DNA of 64,000 nucleotides from CBDCGV01 sp965216955 (GTDB taxonomy: Bacteria; Bacteroidota; Bacteroidia; Chitinophagales; JADIYW01): contig CBDCGV010000006.1 of assembly GCA_965216955.1 (NCBI GenBank), positions 1 through 64,000 of the forward strand, in the 5' to 3' direction. Shown one piece after another: positions 27,997 through 36,169 of the stretch (position 1 is the stretch's first letter; every line of letters begins with the position of its first letter). Under the pieces are notes generated by a model. The model worked only from the letters and a program-made list of their open reading frames with translations. It searched no databases and had not been told where the DNA came from. The position numbers and the translations under genes were made by a program.

Positions 27997-29145
27997 ATGA
28001 AACAGCTTCTGCACGGACTTTTAATTATAGGTTTCTTTACCTTAACAGGATGTAAAGATGATCTTCAACTTCAAAATAATGGTCCTGAATTCAATATTGA
28101 CTTATTTGAACAGAATATTGTTGATTACGTAAATTTTGGTAGTGCCGACCCTATTGGTTGGGCATATACTATAAGTAGAGATGGTGTATTACAGCGATCG
28201 GATGCCTTTGGAGATGCAAGAACATCTGATGATGGACAAATCGATTTTTCTTTAAATAAAGAAATAAATGTTGCCAGTATTACTAAGTTCTACACTGCAA
28301 TAGCAGTAATGCAACTATTAGAGGCCAATAACTTAACAATCGATAGCACAATAGGTTCATGGTTACCAAATTCGTGGATACAAGGTCCAAATGTAAGTAA
28401 CTTGACTTTTCGTCAATTACTAATGCATACCTCCGGACTTCAAAGTACTAACAGCAATTTCCAGAACACATTAAGTTATGCAGGTATACAACAGTGTATC
28501 CAAACTGGTGTGGTGAATGCTCAAACCAGAAATTACCTCAATGTCAATTTTGCAATATTTAGAATTTTAATTCCTTCTTTATGGAATGCACTACCAAACC
28601 CACCTGCTATCAACATTGAAAATGATGCAAACACTCAATTCATCTATCTACTTTACATGCAACAGAATATTTTTGATCGAATAAGTCTCCCATTAGTTGG
28701 CTGTACTGACGACAGTAGAGAACAAGCTACTTTGTATTACAACTTTAACGATGCTTCAACCAATACAAATGGCTCTTATTATGGTGATTGGAACAATATC
28801 TGCGGTGGTGGTGGTTATTATATGACTCCAATTGAAATGGCAAAAGTAAATGCTTTTTATGAGCATACTGAAACCTTACTCTCAAATGAACTAAAAGACA
28901 TTATGAAAAATAATCGCATAGGCTTTGATACAGCTGATCCAAGCGATGAAATTTATGGTAGTTATTATGGTAAAAATGGATCTATATCTAATGGTGCAGG
29001 ACAAGGAGTTCTATCTCAGATAGTAATGTTCCCTTCTAATGGAATAGATTGTGTGGTTATTATGAATACTCAGGGTGTTACACTACAAGGAACAACCAGT
29101 ATACGACAGATGATTTATGACGCTTATAACAATGCCTGGGAGTAA
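27997..29145 (+). CDS. Serine hydrolase of the beta-lactamase/penicillin-binding class C family, lipoprotein
   Basis: 382 residues. A signal peptide ends in a lipobox (LTGCKD, Cys near residue 19). The serine beta-lactamase fold is recognised by the SxxK motif SITK at S94-K97 and a YLNVNFAIF stretch that supplies the Tyr-x-Asn motif. A KTG-like motif was not certain; the C-terminus has NGSISNGAGQGV. These proteins include D-aminopeptidases, esterases and PBP4-like carboxypeptidases. An AT-rich hairpin at 27951-27968 lies between hemB and this gene. Confidence 0.83.
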   Translation: MKQLLHGLLIIGFFTLTGCKDDLQLQNNGPEFNIDLFEQNIVDYVNFGSADPIGWAYTISRDGVLQRSDAFGDARTSDDGQIDFSLNKEINVASITKFYTAIAVMQLLEANNLTIDSTIGSWLPNSWIQGPNVSNLTFRQLLMHTSGLQSTNSNFQNTLSYAGIQQCIQTGVVNAQTRNYLNVNFAIFRILIPSLWNALPNPPAINIENDANTQFIYLLYMQQNIFDRISLPLVGCTDDSREQATLYYNFNDASTNTNGSYYGDWNNICGGGGYYMTPIEMAKVNAFYEHTETLLSNELKDIMKNNRIGFDTADPSDEIYGSYYGKNGSISNGAGQGVLSQIVMFPSNGIDCVVIMNTQGVTLQGTTSIRQMIYDAYNNAWE

Positions 29146-29233
29146 TTACAAATAAACATGTATTAACGCTGAGTTGCTTAATAATTCTTTTCAAATCAGC
29201 TATCTTAGCAAGACAACCACAAAATTGTATAGC

Positions 29234-30262
29234 ATGCAACTGTATAACAAAGTGGATAAAAAGCTATTAGAGCAGCAATTATCCAAAAGTAAAGAGTCCA
29301 GAACCACCATTTCCTTTTATAAATATCAAGTCTTTGATGCCCCAAATGAATTTAGGGATAAGCTATATTTAGATTTAGATAAACTAGATGTCTTAGGTAG
29401 AATTTACATTGCCAATGAAGGAATTAATGCTCAAATATCTGTTCCTGATAAACATTTTGAAACTTTTAAAAAATATCTGTATTCTATCCAGGGTTTTGAT
29501 GGTTTAAGATTAAATATCGCTGTTGATGATGATGGAAAATCATTTATAAAACTTAAAATACTAGTCCGTAACAAAATTGTTGCAGACGGTTTAAAAGACA
29601 ATACGTTTGATCCTTCTAATGTGGGTAAATACTTAAGTGCAGATGCTTTTAACTCGTTGACAGACGACCCAGAGACTATTTTAATAGATATGCGAAATCA
29701 CTACGAAAGTGAAGTGGGACATTTTAAAAATGCGATTACTCCTGATGTTGATACCTTTAGAGATTCATTACCTATTATTGAGCAAGATATTCTAGGCGAT
29801 CAAAAGGACAAAAATATTGTCATGTATTGTACCGGAGGCATAAGATGTGAAAAAGCTAGTGCTTATTTTAAGCATAAGGGCTTTAATAAAGTGCATCACC
29901 TAGAAGGCGGTATTATCAATTACGTAAAACAAGTTCAGGAAAAGGGTATAGAGAATAAGTTTATTGGGAAAAACTTTGTCTTTGATAAACGTTTGGGCGA
30001 ACGAATTAGTGATGATATAATTGCTGTCTGTCATCAATGTGGCAATGCTTGTGATAATCATACTAACTGTATAAATGAAGGGTGTCATCTTCTTTTTATA
30101 CAATGTGATGAATGCAAAGAAAAGTATGAGGGATGCTGCTCCCAAGAATGTCAAGATTTTATTCATTTACCTATTGAAGAACAACGTAAGCTCAGAAAAG
30201 GACAGCCCGCCAGAAATGTTTATAAAAAGGGACGATCACCTAAATTGAAATTTAAGAAATAG
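29234..30262 (+). CDS. trhO: tRNA uridine(34) hydroxylase, rhodanese family
   Basis: 342 residues from the ATG at 29234; a TTG start 60 bp upstream lies in non-conserved sequence. TrhO (YceA) hydroxylates U34 of tRNA in an oxygen-dependent pathway to 5-methoxy/carboxymethoxyuridine. The N-terminal UPF0176 domain covers residues about 15-110, and the rhodanese domain carries the active Cys at C199 (VMYCTGGIRCEKASA). A Cys-rich C-terminal part (CHQCGNACDNHTNC, CDECKEKYEGCCSQEC) probably binds zinc. Confidence 0.93.
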   Translation: MQLYNKVDKKLLEQQLSKSKESRTTISFYKYQVFDAPNEFRDKLYLDLDKLDVLGRIYIANEGINAQISVPDKHFETFKKYLYSIQGFDGLRLNIAVDDDGKSFIKLKILVRNKIVADGLKDNTFDPSNVGKYLSADAFNSLTDDPETILIDMRNHYESEVGHFKNAITPDVDTFRDSLPIIEQDILGDQKDKNIVMYCTGGIRCEKASAYFKHKGFNKVHHLEGGIINYVKQVQEKGIENKFIGKNFVFDKRLGERISDDIIAVCHQCGNACDNHTNCINEGCHLLFIQCDECKEKYEGCCSQECQDFIHLPIEEQRKLRKGQPARNVYKKGRSPKLKFKK

Positions 30263-30271
30263 CTTTAATCC

Positions 30272-31441
30272 ATGAAAAAAAATTTACTCGCAACTCCCCT
30301 AATATTAGGTTTTTTATTCCTTTTAGTTTTCTGGCAACCTTTTTCAGGCAAACAAAACATTGATACAAGTGGTTGGCAGCAGCTTATTCCTTCAGACAAG
30401 CTTCCCAATGAAATTAAATGCATGAATAGCAATAATAATCTCGATGCGATATTATTTAATGATAGATATTATGTCGCCTTCCGAACGGCACCAAGTCATT
30501 TCGCTTCCAAAAAGAGTAAAATATATGTTATAAGTTCATTAGACTTTAATAATTGGCGGTTCGAAAAAGAAATTCATTTAGGTAACGACCTCAGGGAACC
30601 TCGCTTTGCTGACTATAAAAATGATTTATTTCTTTACTTTTTTGAAGGAGGAAATCATCCATTAAAATTTGAACCCAAACATATATGGATGACTCGCTTA
30701 GTTGACAAGAGTAATTGGTCACCACTTGTAGATCTTTCTCTTGATGGCTTCGTTCCATGGCGTTTACGCGTTAAAGAGGACACGCTGTACCTGTCTGCTT
30801 ACTATGGTAAAGACATCTATAGTTCAAAACACAAAGGGGATTTAAGACTTTTTAAAAGTACCGATGGTTTTAACTGGCAACCAATAAGTAAGTCTCCACA
30901 AACTCCTAAAATAGGTGGAGAAGAAGGTGAATTTGTTTTCGATACTTTAGGTAATCTTTGGGGTACCGTTCGATTAGAGGGCGATGGAGGAATGATCGTA
31001 CATGCTAAAGCTGATAATATAGCAAAGTGGACAACCAAATACACCAAAAAAAAGTACGATAGTGCACTTTTATTGGAACACAATAACGACATCTTCTTAA
31101 TTTCAAGAAGAAATTTAGATGGAAATGCCAGTAAAGGGGACAATAGACTCTACAATCTTATAAGATATTCATTTACAAGAAAGAAGACTGCTTTATTCAA
31201 ATTAAACAAAGAAAATCTTTCTTTAGACTTTATTAAGGATTTTCCAAGCACTGGAGATAACTCTTTCCCGGCTCTAGCAAATGTTAAAGAACAAAAAGGG
31301 ACTTACTATCTTTTGAATTACTCCAATGATATTTATGGCAAAGAAAAAAACTGGATTCGTGGTCAGTTAGGCAAAACATATATCTATTTTTCTATTCTTG
31401 ATATCAAAAATATTTCATCTCAGACTCCTTCTAAAAATTAA
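30272..31441 (+). CDS. Exported beta-propeller protein, sialidase-like fold
   Basis: 389 residues with an N-terminal signal or anchor segment (residues 1-24). The mature part repeats short strand patterns such as ILFNDRYYVAFRTAP, RFADYKNDLFLYFFEGG and TLGNLWGTVRLEGDGG, with spaced Arg residues, as in five- or six-bladed propellers of sialidases and related glycosidases. No complete Asp-box or arginine triad can be asserted by eye, so activity is unproven. It starts 9 bp after trhO, possibly by chance. Confidence 0.6.
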   Translation: MKKNLLATPLILGFLFLLVFWQPFSGKQNIDTSGWQQLIPSDKLPNEIKCMNSNNNLDAILFNDRYYVAFRTAPSHFASKKSKIYVISSLDFNNWRFEKEIHLGNDLREPRFADYKNDLFLYFFEGGNHPLKFEPKHIWMTRLVDKSNWSPLVDLSLDGFVPWRLRVKEDTLYLSAYYGKDIYSSKHKGDLRLFKSTDGFNWQPISKSPQTPKIGGEEGEFVFDTLGNLWGTVRLEGDGGMIVHAKADNIAKWTTKYTKKKYDSALLLEHNNDIFLISRRNLDGNASKGDNRLYNLIRYSFTRKKTALFKLNKENLSLDFIKDFPSTGDNSFPALANVKEQKGTYYLLNYSNDIYGKEKNWIRGQLGKTYIYFSILDIKNISSQTPSKN

Positions 31442-31456
31442 CTTCTTGCATACCTT

Positions 31457-32404
31457 TTAAGTAAGTTTTTCCTTTAAAATTAAGGAGGCTGATTTTGAAG
31501 TATTCCTTTTTCTATTCACTGAAATAAAAAGAACTCCTAAAATGACTAAAATCGCACCAATTATTTGGAAAAACTGGAGGCGTTCATTCAAAATCATTCC
31601 CGCCAAAATTATTGTAGAAACCGGACCTAAACTACCAATTATAGCCGTTTTCACTACTCCTATCCTAACAATGGCTTCTGCTAACAAATAAGTAGGAATT
31701 ACGGTTGCAACAATTGCTATCAAAATAAAGTATATATATAACTCTCCATTAAAATCAAAGCTAACACCACCGTGAACTAACCAATTGTGTACCATTACAG
31801 CTATAACAGCTAAAATCATGGATATAGAAGTAAATAGTTTTGCGCCAAATTTTGGAATTAGGTTATCACTTCCCAATAAATAAATAGCATAAGTTATCGC
31901 TGAAAGAAAAACTAATACAACCCCCTTTAAATAATTTTCCTTGCCCTCAACACCAATATTGGAAGCTCCAAATAACAACATTAACAGAATTCCTATATAA
32001 GTAACAAAAAGAGCAATTCCGATATCTTTTGTAATCTTCTTTCTTAAAAAAATAGCAGAAAATAAAACAACAAAGGTTGGGAAAGTAAATACAATAACCC
32101 TTTCGACACTTGCATCTATATATTGAAGTCCTAAGAAATCAAAAAGACTCGCCAAATAATAGCCCATTAGTCCCATTAAAACTAAAAGCCATAAATCTAA
32201 TGTTTTGATGTTTCTTTTATTGCTTTTTTTGTAAGACGCCGCTCCTACTAAAACATAGAAAGGCAAGGCCAAAAGCATTCTCATATTTAAAACAGTAACT
32301 CCATCTATGCCATGTCGGTAACATAATTTTGCTAAAATTGCTTTAGACGAGAAGCTGATAGCTCCTAAAGCTGCACATAAAACACCTACCTTTTGCTTAT
32401 TCAT
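31457..32404 (-). CDS. EamA/DMT superfamily transporter
   Basis: 315 residues from the ATG at 32404; a start ten codons upstream is less likely because it runs further into the GNAT gene. Ten predicted helices form two EamA repeats (about residues 5-135 and 160-300). SAITYAIYLLGSD and GPVSTIILAGMILNERL are typical repeat ends. The family exports amino acids, metabolites or drugs. Its start overlaps the GNAT gene by 8 bp, so both are translated from one message controlled by the candidate attenuator upstream. Confidence 0.9.
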   Translation of the reverse strand: MNKQKVGVLCAALGAISFSSKAILAKLCYRHGIDGVTVLNMRMLLALPFYVLVGAASYKKSNKRNIKTLDLWLLVLMGLMGYYLASLFDFLGLQYIDASVERVIVFTFPTFVVLFSAIFLRKKITKDIGIALFVTYIGILLMLLFGASNIGVEGKENYLKGVVLVFLSAITYAIYLLGSDNLIPKFGAKLFTSISMILAVIAVMVHNWLVHGGVSFDFNGELYIYFILIAIVATVIPTYLLAEAIVRIGVVKTAIIGSLGPVSTIILAGMILNERLQFFQIIGAILVILGVLFISVNRKRNTSKSASLILKEKLT

Positions 32405-32939
32405 CGATCTTATATTTATCTGGAATATGCGCATACATCAAAGCATGTTTCAATTCCCCATTCTTAATTCCATAATTTTTTAAAATTCCCTCAAACTCAT
32501 ATCCTGATTTCTCTAAAACCGCTGCCGATTTTGGATTAGTATGCATTACTGTCGCCTGTATTCTTACAAGATCGTATTGGACCTCAAAAAAATCAGTTGC
32601 AGCCTTCAACACCTTTGTCATAATTCCTTTTCTCCAATAATTTCGTCCTAACCAATAACCAATTTCACCCGTTTTGTGATGAATATCACACCTGTTTCCC
32701 AACTCAATACCAATAGAGCCCACCGCTTGTTGTTCTACCTCAATTGCAAAATTTCTTTCTTCATCAATAGCAATATTCGAAGCAATCCATCTATTGGCAT
32801 CGTCTATGGTATATGGATGAGGAAATTTATCTCTTAGATTTTTAGCCACTCCAAAATCATTCGCATTTAAAGTCAGTGACAATGCATCTTCATGTTTCCA
32901 CCTCCTTAATTTCATAGTATTACCTAAAACAATCTCCAT
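32397..32939 (-). CDS. GNAT family N-acetyltransferase (RimJ/RimL type)
   Basis: 180 residues. The fold is recognised from MKLRRWKHEDALSLTLNAND at the N-terminus, GEIGYWLGRNYWRKGIMTKV (acetyl-CoA pyrophosphate loop, about residues 87-106), and VMHTNPKSAAVLEKSGYEFE (about 131-150). RimJ/RimL-like enzymes acetylate protein N-termini, amino acids or antibiotics; the target here is unknown. The gene begins 24 bp after a strong hairpin terminator, and a leader ORF precedes that hairpin, so expression is likely set by read-through. Confidence 0.93.
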   Translation of the reverse strand: MEIVLGNTMKLRRWKHEDALSLTLNANDFGVAKNLRDKFPHPYTIDDANRWIASNIAIDEERNFAIEVEQQAVGSIGIELGNRCDIHHKTGEIGYWLGRNYWRKGIMTKVLKAATDFFEVQYDLVRIQATVMHTNPKSAAVLEKSGYEFEGILKNYGIKNGELKHALMYAHIPDKYKIDE

Positions 32940-32949
32940 ATTATCTACT

Positions 32950-32991
32950 CATTTATAAAAAGAAAGGGCTAACTTTTCAGTTAGCCCTTTT
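32950..32991 (-). terminator. Attenuator terminator hairpin ahead of the GNAT gene
   Basis: A perfect 11-bp stem, AAAGGGCTAAC (32963-32973) / GTTAGCCCTTT (32980-32990), with a 6-base loop. Read leftward, it is followed by a U-rich run and then, 24 bp on, the GNAT start codon. A 10-base segment inside the leader ORF (33034-33043) is a perfect complement of the first-transcribed arm, so the hairpin competes with an antiterminator pairing. Confidence 0.8.
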
Positions 32992-33015
32992 GCAATTCGC
33001 TCTATTTATTATTTA

Positions 33016-33111
33016 TCAAAATAAACCAAATGTAAAAGGGCTAGTATTTGGGACAAACACCAAAAACATCAGCCACTTAGCCATTGATTTATATTGAGAA
33101 AAATGATTCAT
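33016..33111 (-). CDS. Candidate leader peptide, 31 residues
   Basis: ATG at 33111 to TGA at 33016, with an in-frame TAA directly after. The peptide starts MNHFSQYKSMAKWLMFLVFV and ends PNTSPFTFGLF; six of the 31 residues are Phe, and there is a hydrophobic core. It is too short to be a normal protein and lies directly before the terminator that precedes the GNAT and EamA genes. Codons for TSPF form the strand that can pair with the terminator arm. I read it as a translated leader that controls attenuation. A small membrane peptide in its own right is the alternative. Confidence 0.6.
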   Translation of the reverse strand: MNHFSQYKSMAKWLMFLVFVPNTSPFTFGLF

Positions 33112-33185
33112 CGATTCTAAAAGTAATAATTATTTCTTTTAATGGCATACATTAATACAAAAAGATTACTTTACTAAAGTCGTCG

Positions 33186-33217
33186 TTTGAAAAAACTTGA
33201 TAAATTATCCTAATTTG
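33186..33217 (+). promoter_or_regulatory. Candidate promoter of the first SRPBCC gene
   Basis: TTTG at 33186-33189 is followed after 21 bp by TAATTTG (33211-33217), close to the TAnnTTTG -7 element. The ATG begins 6 bp beyond, the same distance as at ftcD (TTTG-N6-ATG). Prediction by pattern. Confidence 0.3.
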
Positions 33218-33223
33218 TACATT

Positions 33224-33670
33224 ATGCCAAAACAAAATATTCAAATAATACAAGACTTCCCTGTTCCAGCAGAACAAGTTTGGTCTTTTTACAATGACCA
33301 TAATCGTTGGAACGAGATCATTCCTCTGCCTATAAAGCGTATTGTAAACAGTAGTGATGAAAAGAATATTAATGGTGTCGGCTCTGTTAGGTTGATCGGT
33401 ACTAAAATGATAGGAATAGAGGAAACCATCATTACTTCTAGCAAGCCTAAAATCATAGAATATACAATTTCTAAAGGGAGCCCCTTTAAAAATTATAAAG
33501 GGAGTATGCAATTTTATGATAACAAAGACGGCACCTCTACACTTGAATATATTATAGAATTTGATACTCCAATTCCAATGAACGGAAATTTCTTAACTCA
33601 GCTTCTTGTATTTGGTTTAGGAGTAAAACGCCTTGCCAAAAAATTCGATAAAAATCCAAATTTCGCTTGA
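33224..33670 (+). CDS. SRPBCC family protein, first of three tandem paralogues
   Basis: 148 residues from the ATG at 33224. The START/Bet v 1-like helix-grip fold begins QIIQDFPVPAEQVWSFYNDH and has the conserved INGVGSVRLIG strand (about residues 53-63) and a C-terminal helix (LGVKRLAKKFDKNPNFA). The family binds hydrophobic ligands or acts as a lyase/cyclase; no ligand can be assigned. Its ending K/E-NPN-F/YA is shared by the next two genes, which shows recent common descent. The 284-bp gap to its left holds the divergent attenuator. Confidence 0.85.
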   Translation: MPKQNIQIIQDFPVPAEQVWSFYNDHNRWNEIIPLPIKRIVNSSDEKNINGVGSVRLIGTKMIGIEETIITSSKPKIIEYTISKGSPFKNYKGSMQFYDNKDGTSTLEYIIEFDTPIPMNGNFLTQLLVFGLGVKRLAKKFDKNPNFA

Positions 33671-33776
33671 TATTTACCATCAAAGTTGGTTTTATAACCA
33701 TCTATTTCAAAAAATGATAATTATCAAACATTGTTTTTATAATCCTTTTACAGAATTTCATTAAGTTCAATTTTAA

Positions 33777-34229
33777 ATGGCAGAAGAAACTATACATATC
33801 GTTCAAAAATTCAATGTTAATGCGGAAAAGGTGTGGTTATTTCTAAACGATCACAATCGTTGGAATGAAATTTTCCCAATTGAAATAAAAAGGGTTAAGG
33901 ATAGTAAGGATGACCAAAATATCAATGGTGTAGGTTCTGTACGCAGACTTGGTTTACCCATCATCAATCTTGAAGAAACTATTGCAAAATCTGAGAGAGG
34001 TCAACTTATTGAATACACCATCACTAAAGGGCCTTTAATTAAAAATCATTACGGCATTATGCAATTTATAGACAACAATGATGGGACTTCCATTCTTAAT
34101 TACACTATTGTGATGGAATCAAATATTGCTGTTTTAGGATCTCTTATTTCAAATTCATTACGCTTAGCAATAAAAGATGCACTTAAAAAGCTTGTTAAGA
34201 GATTTGATGAAAATCCAAATTACGCTTAA
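33777..34229 (+). CDS. SRPBCC family protein, second tandem paralogue
   Basis: 150 residues, closely similar to its left neighbour over the whole length: HIVQKFNVNAEKVWLFLNDH, RWNEIFPIEIKR, NINGVGSVRRLGLP, and the end KRFDENPNYA. The 106-bp gap to the first copy suggests separate expression or decay of a spacer. Function unknown; hydrophobic ligand binding is the family role. Confidence 0.85.
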   Translation: MAEETIHIVQKFNVNAEKVWLFLNDHNRWNEIFPIEIKRVKDSKDDQNINGVGSVRRLGLPIINLEETIAKSERGQLIEYTITKGPLIKNHYGIMQFIDNNDGTSILNYTIVMESNIAVLGSLISNSLRLAIKDALKKLVKRFDENPNYA

Positions 34230-34243
34230 AACCTACATTGATT

Positions 34244-34705
34244 ATGGCACTCACTTCGCAAGAAAACATACACATCATTCAAGATTTTAATGTTCCTCCG
34301 AGCAGTGTATTTTCATTTTTCAGTGATCACAATAGGCTTTCAGAAATTTATCCAGCTTTAATAAAACTCATTATGCCGAGTAGTGACCCAACCAATATCA
34401 ATGGAATTGGCTCAACAAGGGCAATCATGCGTTTTCCAATTATGTTTACAGAAACCATAACCAGATATCAAGAACCCTCTATTATTGAATATAAAATCAC
34501 ATTTGGAGGTGGTGTTAAAAACCATAGAGGATTTATGCAATTCTATCCCTTAGATAATGGCGAACGTACGCGTTTAGACTACCTAATTGAGTTTGAACCT
34601 TTACTCCCACTGACTGGCTTTTTTTTAAAGTTATTGAACAAAAAAGTTGTTTGGGAAGCCGTAAGAGAACTAGCTAAGCGCTTTGATGAAAATCCAAACT
34701 ATTAG
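34244..34705 (+). CDS. SRPBCC family protein, third tandem paralogue
   Basis: 153 residues from the ATG at 34244; a TTG two codons upstream is possible. It keeps the paralogue pattern (IHIIQDFNVPPSSVFSFFSD, SDHNRLSEIYPALIK, INGIGSTRAIM, LAKRFDENPNY) but is the most diverged of the three, with an added VKNHRGFMQFYPLDNGERT stretch. It starts 14 bp after the second copy, so those two are probably cotranscribed. A small exported protein follows after 3 bp. Confidence 0.84.
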   Translation: MALTSQENIHIIQDFNVPPSSVFSFFSDHNRLSEIYPALIKLIMPSSDPTNINGIGSTRAIMRFPIMFTETITRYQEPSIIEYKITFGGGVKNHRGFMQFYPLDNGERTRLDYLIEFEPLLPLTGFFLKLLNKKVVWEAVRELAKRFDENPNY

Positions 34706-34708
34706 AGA

Positions 34709-35125
34709 ATGAATAAAAAACTATATATCAATCTATTAGCAATTGCTGCTTTCATTTGTTTAACAAGTTTAACACCCAAAAAATTTTCATTGAAAGATCA
34801 CGAGATTATCGCTTATACCAATAAGCTTTTATATAATGAAACCATGTGGAATTCAATAGGCGATGGAAAATGTAACAGTGATAGCACACAGTACAAGCTA
34901 AGTCTTTTTTGTGCATTACAAACCGCTTATATTCATGTAAATGGCAAATACAAACATCGTGGAAGAGTGATGAGAATGGTGCGAAGTGAAATAAAACTTA
35001 CTGAACCAGATTATAGATTTGTTCATCCGATTCAAGAATACAACAACATGAAATATAACTCTTTTAAAGACATCAGTCGCCTTATAAAAAGGGTTGAACA
35101 AAAAATAATCCTAGATCTGAAGTAA
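34709..35125 (+). CDS. Small exported protein of unknown function
   Basis: 138 residues with an N-terminal signal peptide or anchor (residues 5-22, NLLAIAAFICLTSLTPKK). No lipobox Cys is seen. The mature part has two cysteines (GDGKCNSDS, SLFCALQT) that could form a disulfide, and a basic C-terminal half. I do not recognise the family. It begins 3 bp after the third SRPBCC gene, so it is likely on the same message. Confidence 0.68.
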   Translation: MNKKLYINLLAIAAFICLTSLTPKKFSLKDHEIIAYTNKLLYNETMWNSIGDGKCNSDSTQYKLSLFCALQTAYIHVNGKYKHRGRVMRMVRSEIKLTEPDYRFVHPIQEYNNMKYNSFKDISRLIKRVEQKIILDLK

Positions 35126-35208
35126 TTAGCAATAACAGATAAGAAATGTTATAAATCATTACCCTAGAATTAAAAACAAGTTTTTATTTTCGTACAAAAG
35201 TGATATAA

Positions 35209-35925
35209 ATGGGACGCGCATTTGAATATAGAAAAGCAGCAAAATTTGCACGTTGGGACAAAATGGCCAAAGCTTTTACCAAAGCAGGAAGAGAAATTGC
35301 TATTGCAGTTAAATCTGGAGGACCTAACCCTGAAACAAATAGTGTTTTAAGAAGAGCCATCCAAAATGCTAAAAGTGTTCAAATGCCTAAAGATCGAATT
35401 GCTAATGCGATCAAAAAAGCATCTTCAAAGGATACCTCTTCATTCAAAGAAGTCGTTTACGAGGGCATGGCCCCACATGGAGTGGCAGTTGTTGTTGAAA
35501 CAGCAACCGATAACCCCACTAGAACTGTTGCAAGCGTTCGATCAGCTTTCAATAAAAAAGGAGGTTCTTTAGGTACGCAAGGCATGCATGATTTTTTATT
35601 TGATAGAAAAGGGGTCTTTAAGATTAAAAAAGACTTAGTAGCTGACACAGAAATGTTAGAACTCGAACTTATTGACTACGGTTTAGAAAAATTGGAGCCG
35701 TTAGAAGCAGAAAACTTCTACGTGCTATTTGTTGACTTCAAGGATTTTGGTAGTATGCAAGAAGCGTTAGAACAACAAAATATAGAGGTTGAAAAGTCTG
35801 AATTAGTAAGAATCCCTAATCATACAAAAACACTTAATGATGATCAAGTTGATGAAGTCTTAGAATTGATAGACCGACTTGAGCAAGATGACGACGTTCA
35901 AAATGTCTTTCACAATTTAGCTTAG
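35209..35925 (+). CDS. YebC/PmpR family protein
   Basis: 238 residues. The N-terminus MGRAFEYRKAAKFARWDKMA and the downstream KAGREIAIAVKSGGPNPETN are family signatures, as is YEGMAPHGVAVVVETATDNP (about residues 84-103). YebC proteins were annotated as transcription regulators; more recent work links the family to ribosome rescue at proline-rich stretches. Which paralogue type this is cannot be fixed here. tRNA-His lies 25 bp downstream on the other strand. Confidence 0.93.
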   Translation: MGRAFEYRKAAKFARWDKMAKAFTKAGREIAIAVKSGGPNPETNSVLRRAIQNAKSVQMPKDRIANAIKKASSKDTSSFKEVVYEGMAPHGVAVVVETATDNPTRTVASVRSAFNKKGGSLGTQGMHDFLFDRKGVFKIKKDLVADTEMLELELIDYGLEKLEPLEAENFYVLFVDFKDFGSMQEALEQQNIEVEKSELVRIPNHTKTLNDDQVDEVLELIDRLEQDDDVQNVFHNLA

Positions 35926-35950
35926 CAGTAACAGGGATTTTTTTTAGAAG

Positions 35951-36025
35951 GGTGGCCGAGCGGAATTGAACCGCCGACCTCCAGTGCCACAAACTGGCGC
36001 TCTAACCAACTGAGCTACGGCCACC
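35951..36025 (-). tRNA. tRNA-His (anticodon GTG)
   Basis: A full cloverleaf reads on the minus strand: acceptor GTGGCCG/CGGCCAC, D-arm TAGCTCAGTTGGTTAGAGC, anticodon stem CCAGT/ACTGG with loop TTGTGGC, and T-arm GGCGGTTCAATTCCGCT. The anticodon is GTG. The extra 5' G (complement of 36025) opposite C73 is the histidine identity element. CCA is not encoded. Confidence 0.97.
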
Positions 36026-36169
36026 ATCATTCCTAATTATGTTATTAGGGATGGCAAAAATAACACATTCTTTTGAATGACGCCGTTAAAAGTGAACTTG
36101 GAAAGCGGAAAATAGATTATTTTTTTGTTAGTTGCTTTTCCTTCAATACAGTATAAAGCCTCTATTATT

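Noticed and set aside
33152..33511. 119-codon minus-strand ORF across the first SRPBCC start
   Set aside because: Opposite to a conserved SRPBCC gene, with no motif of its own.
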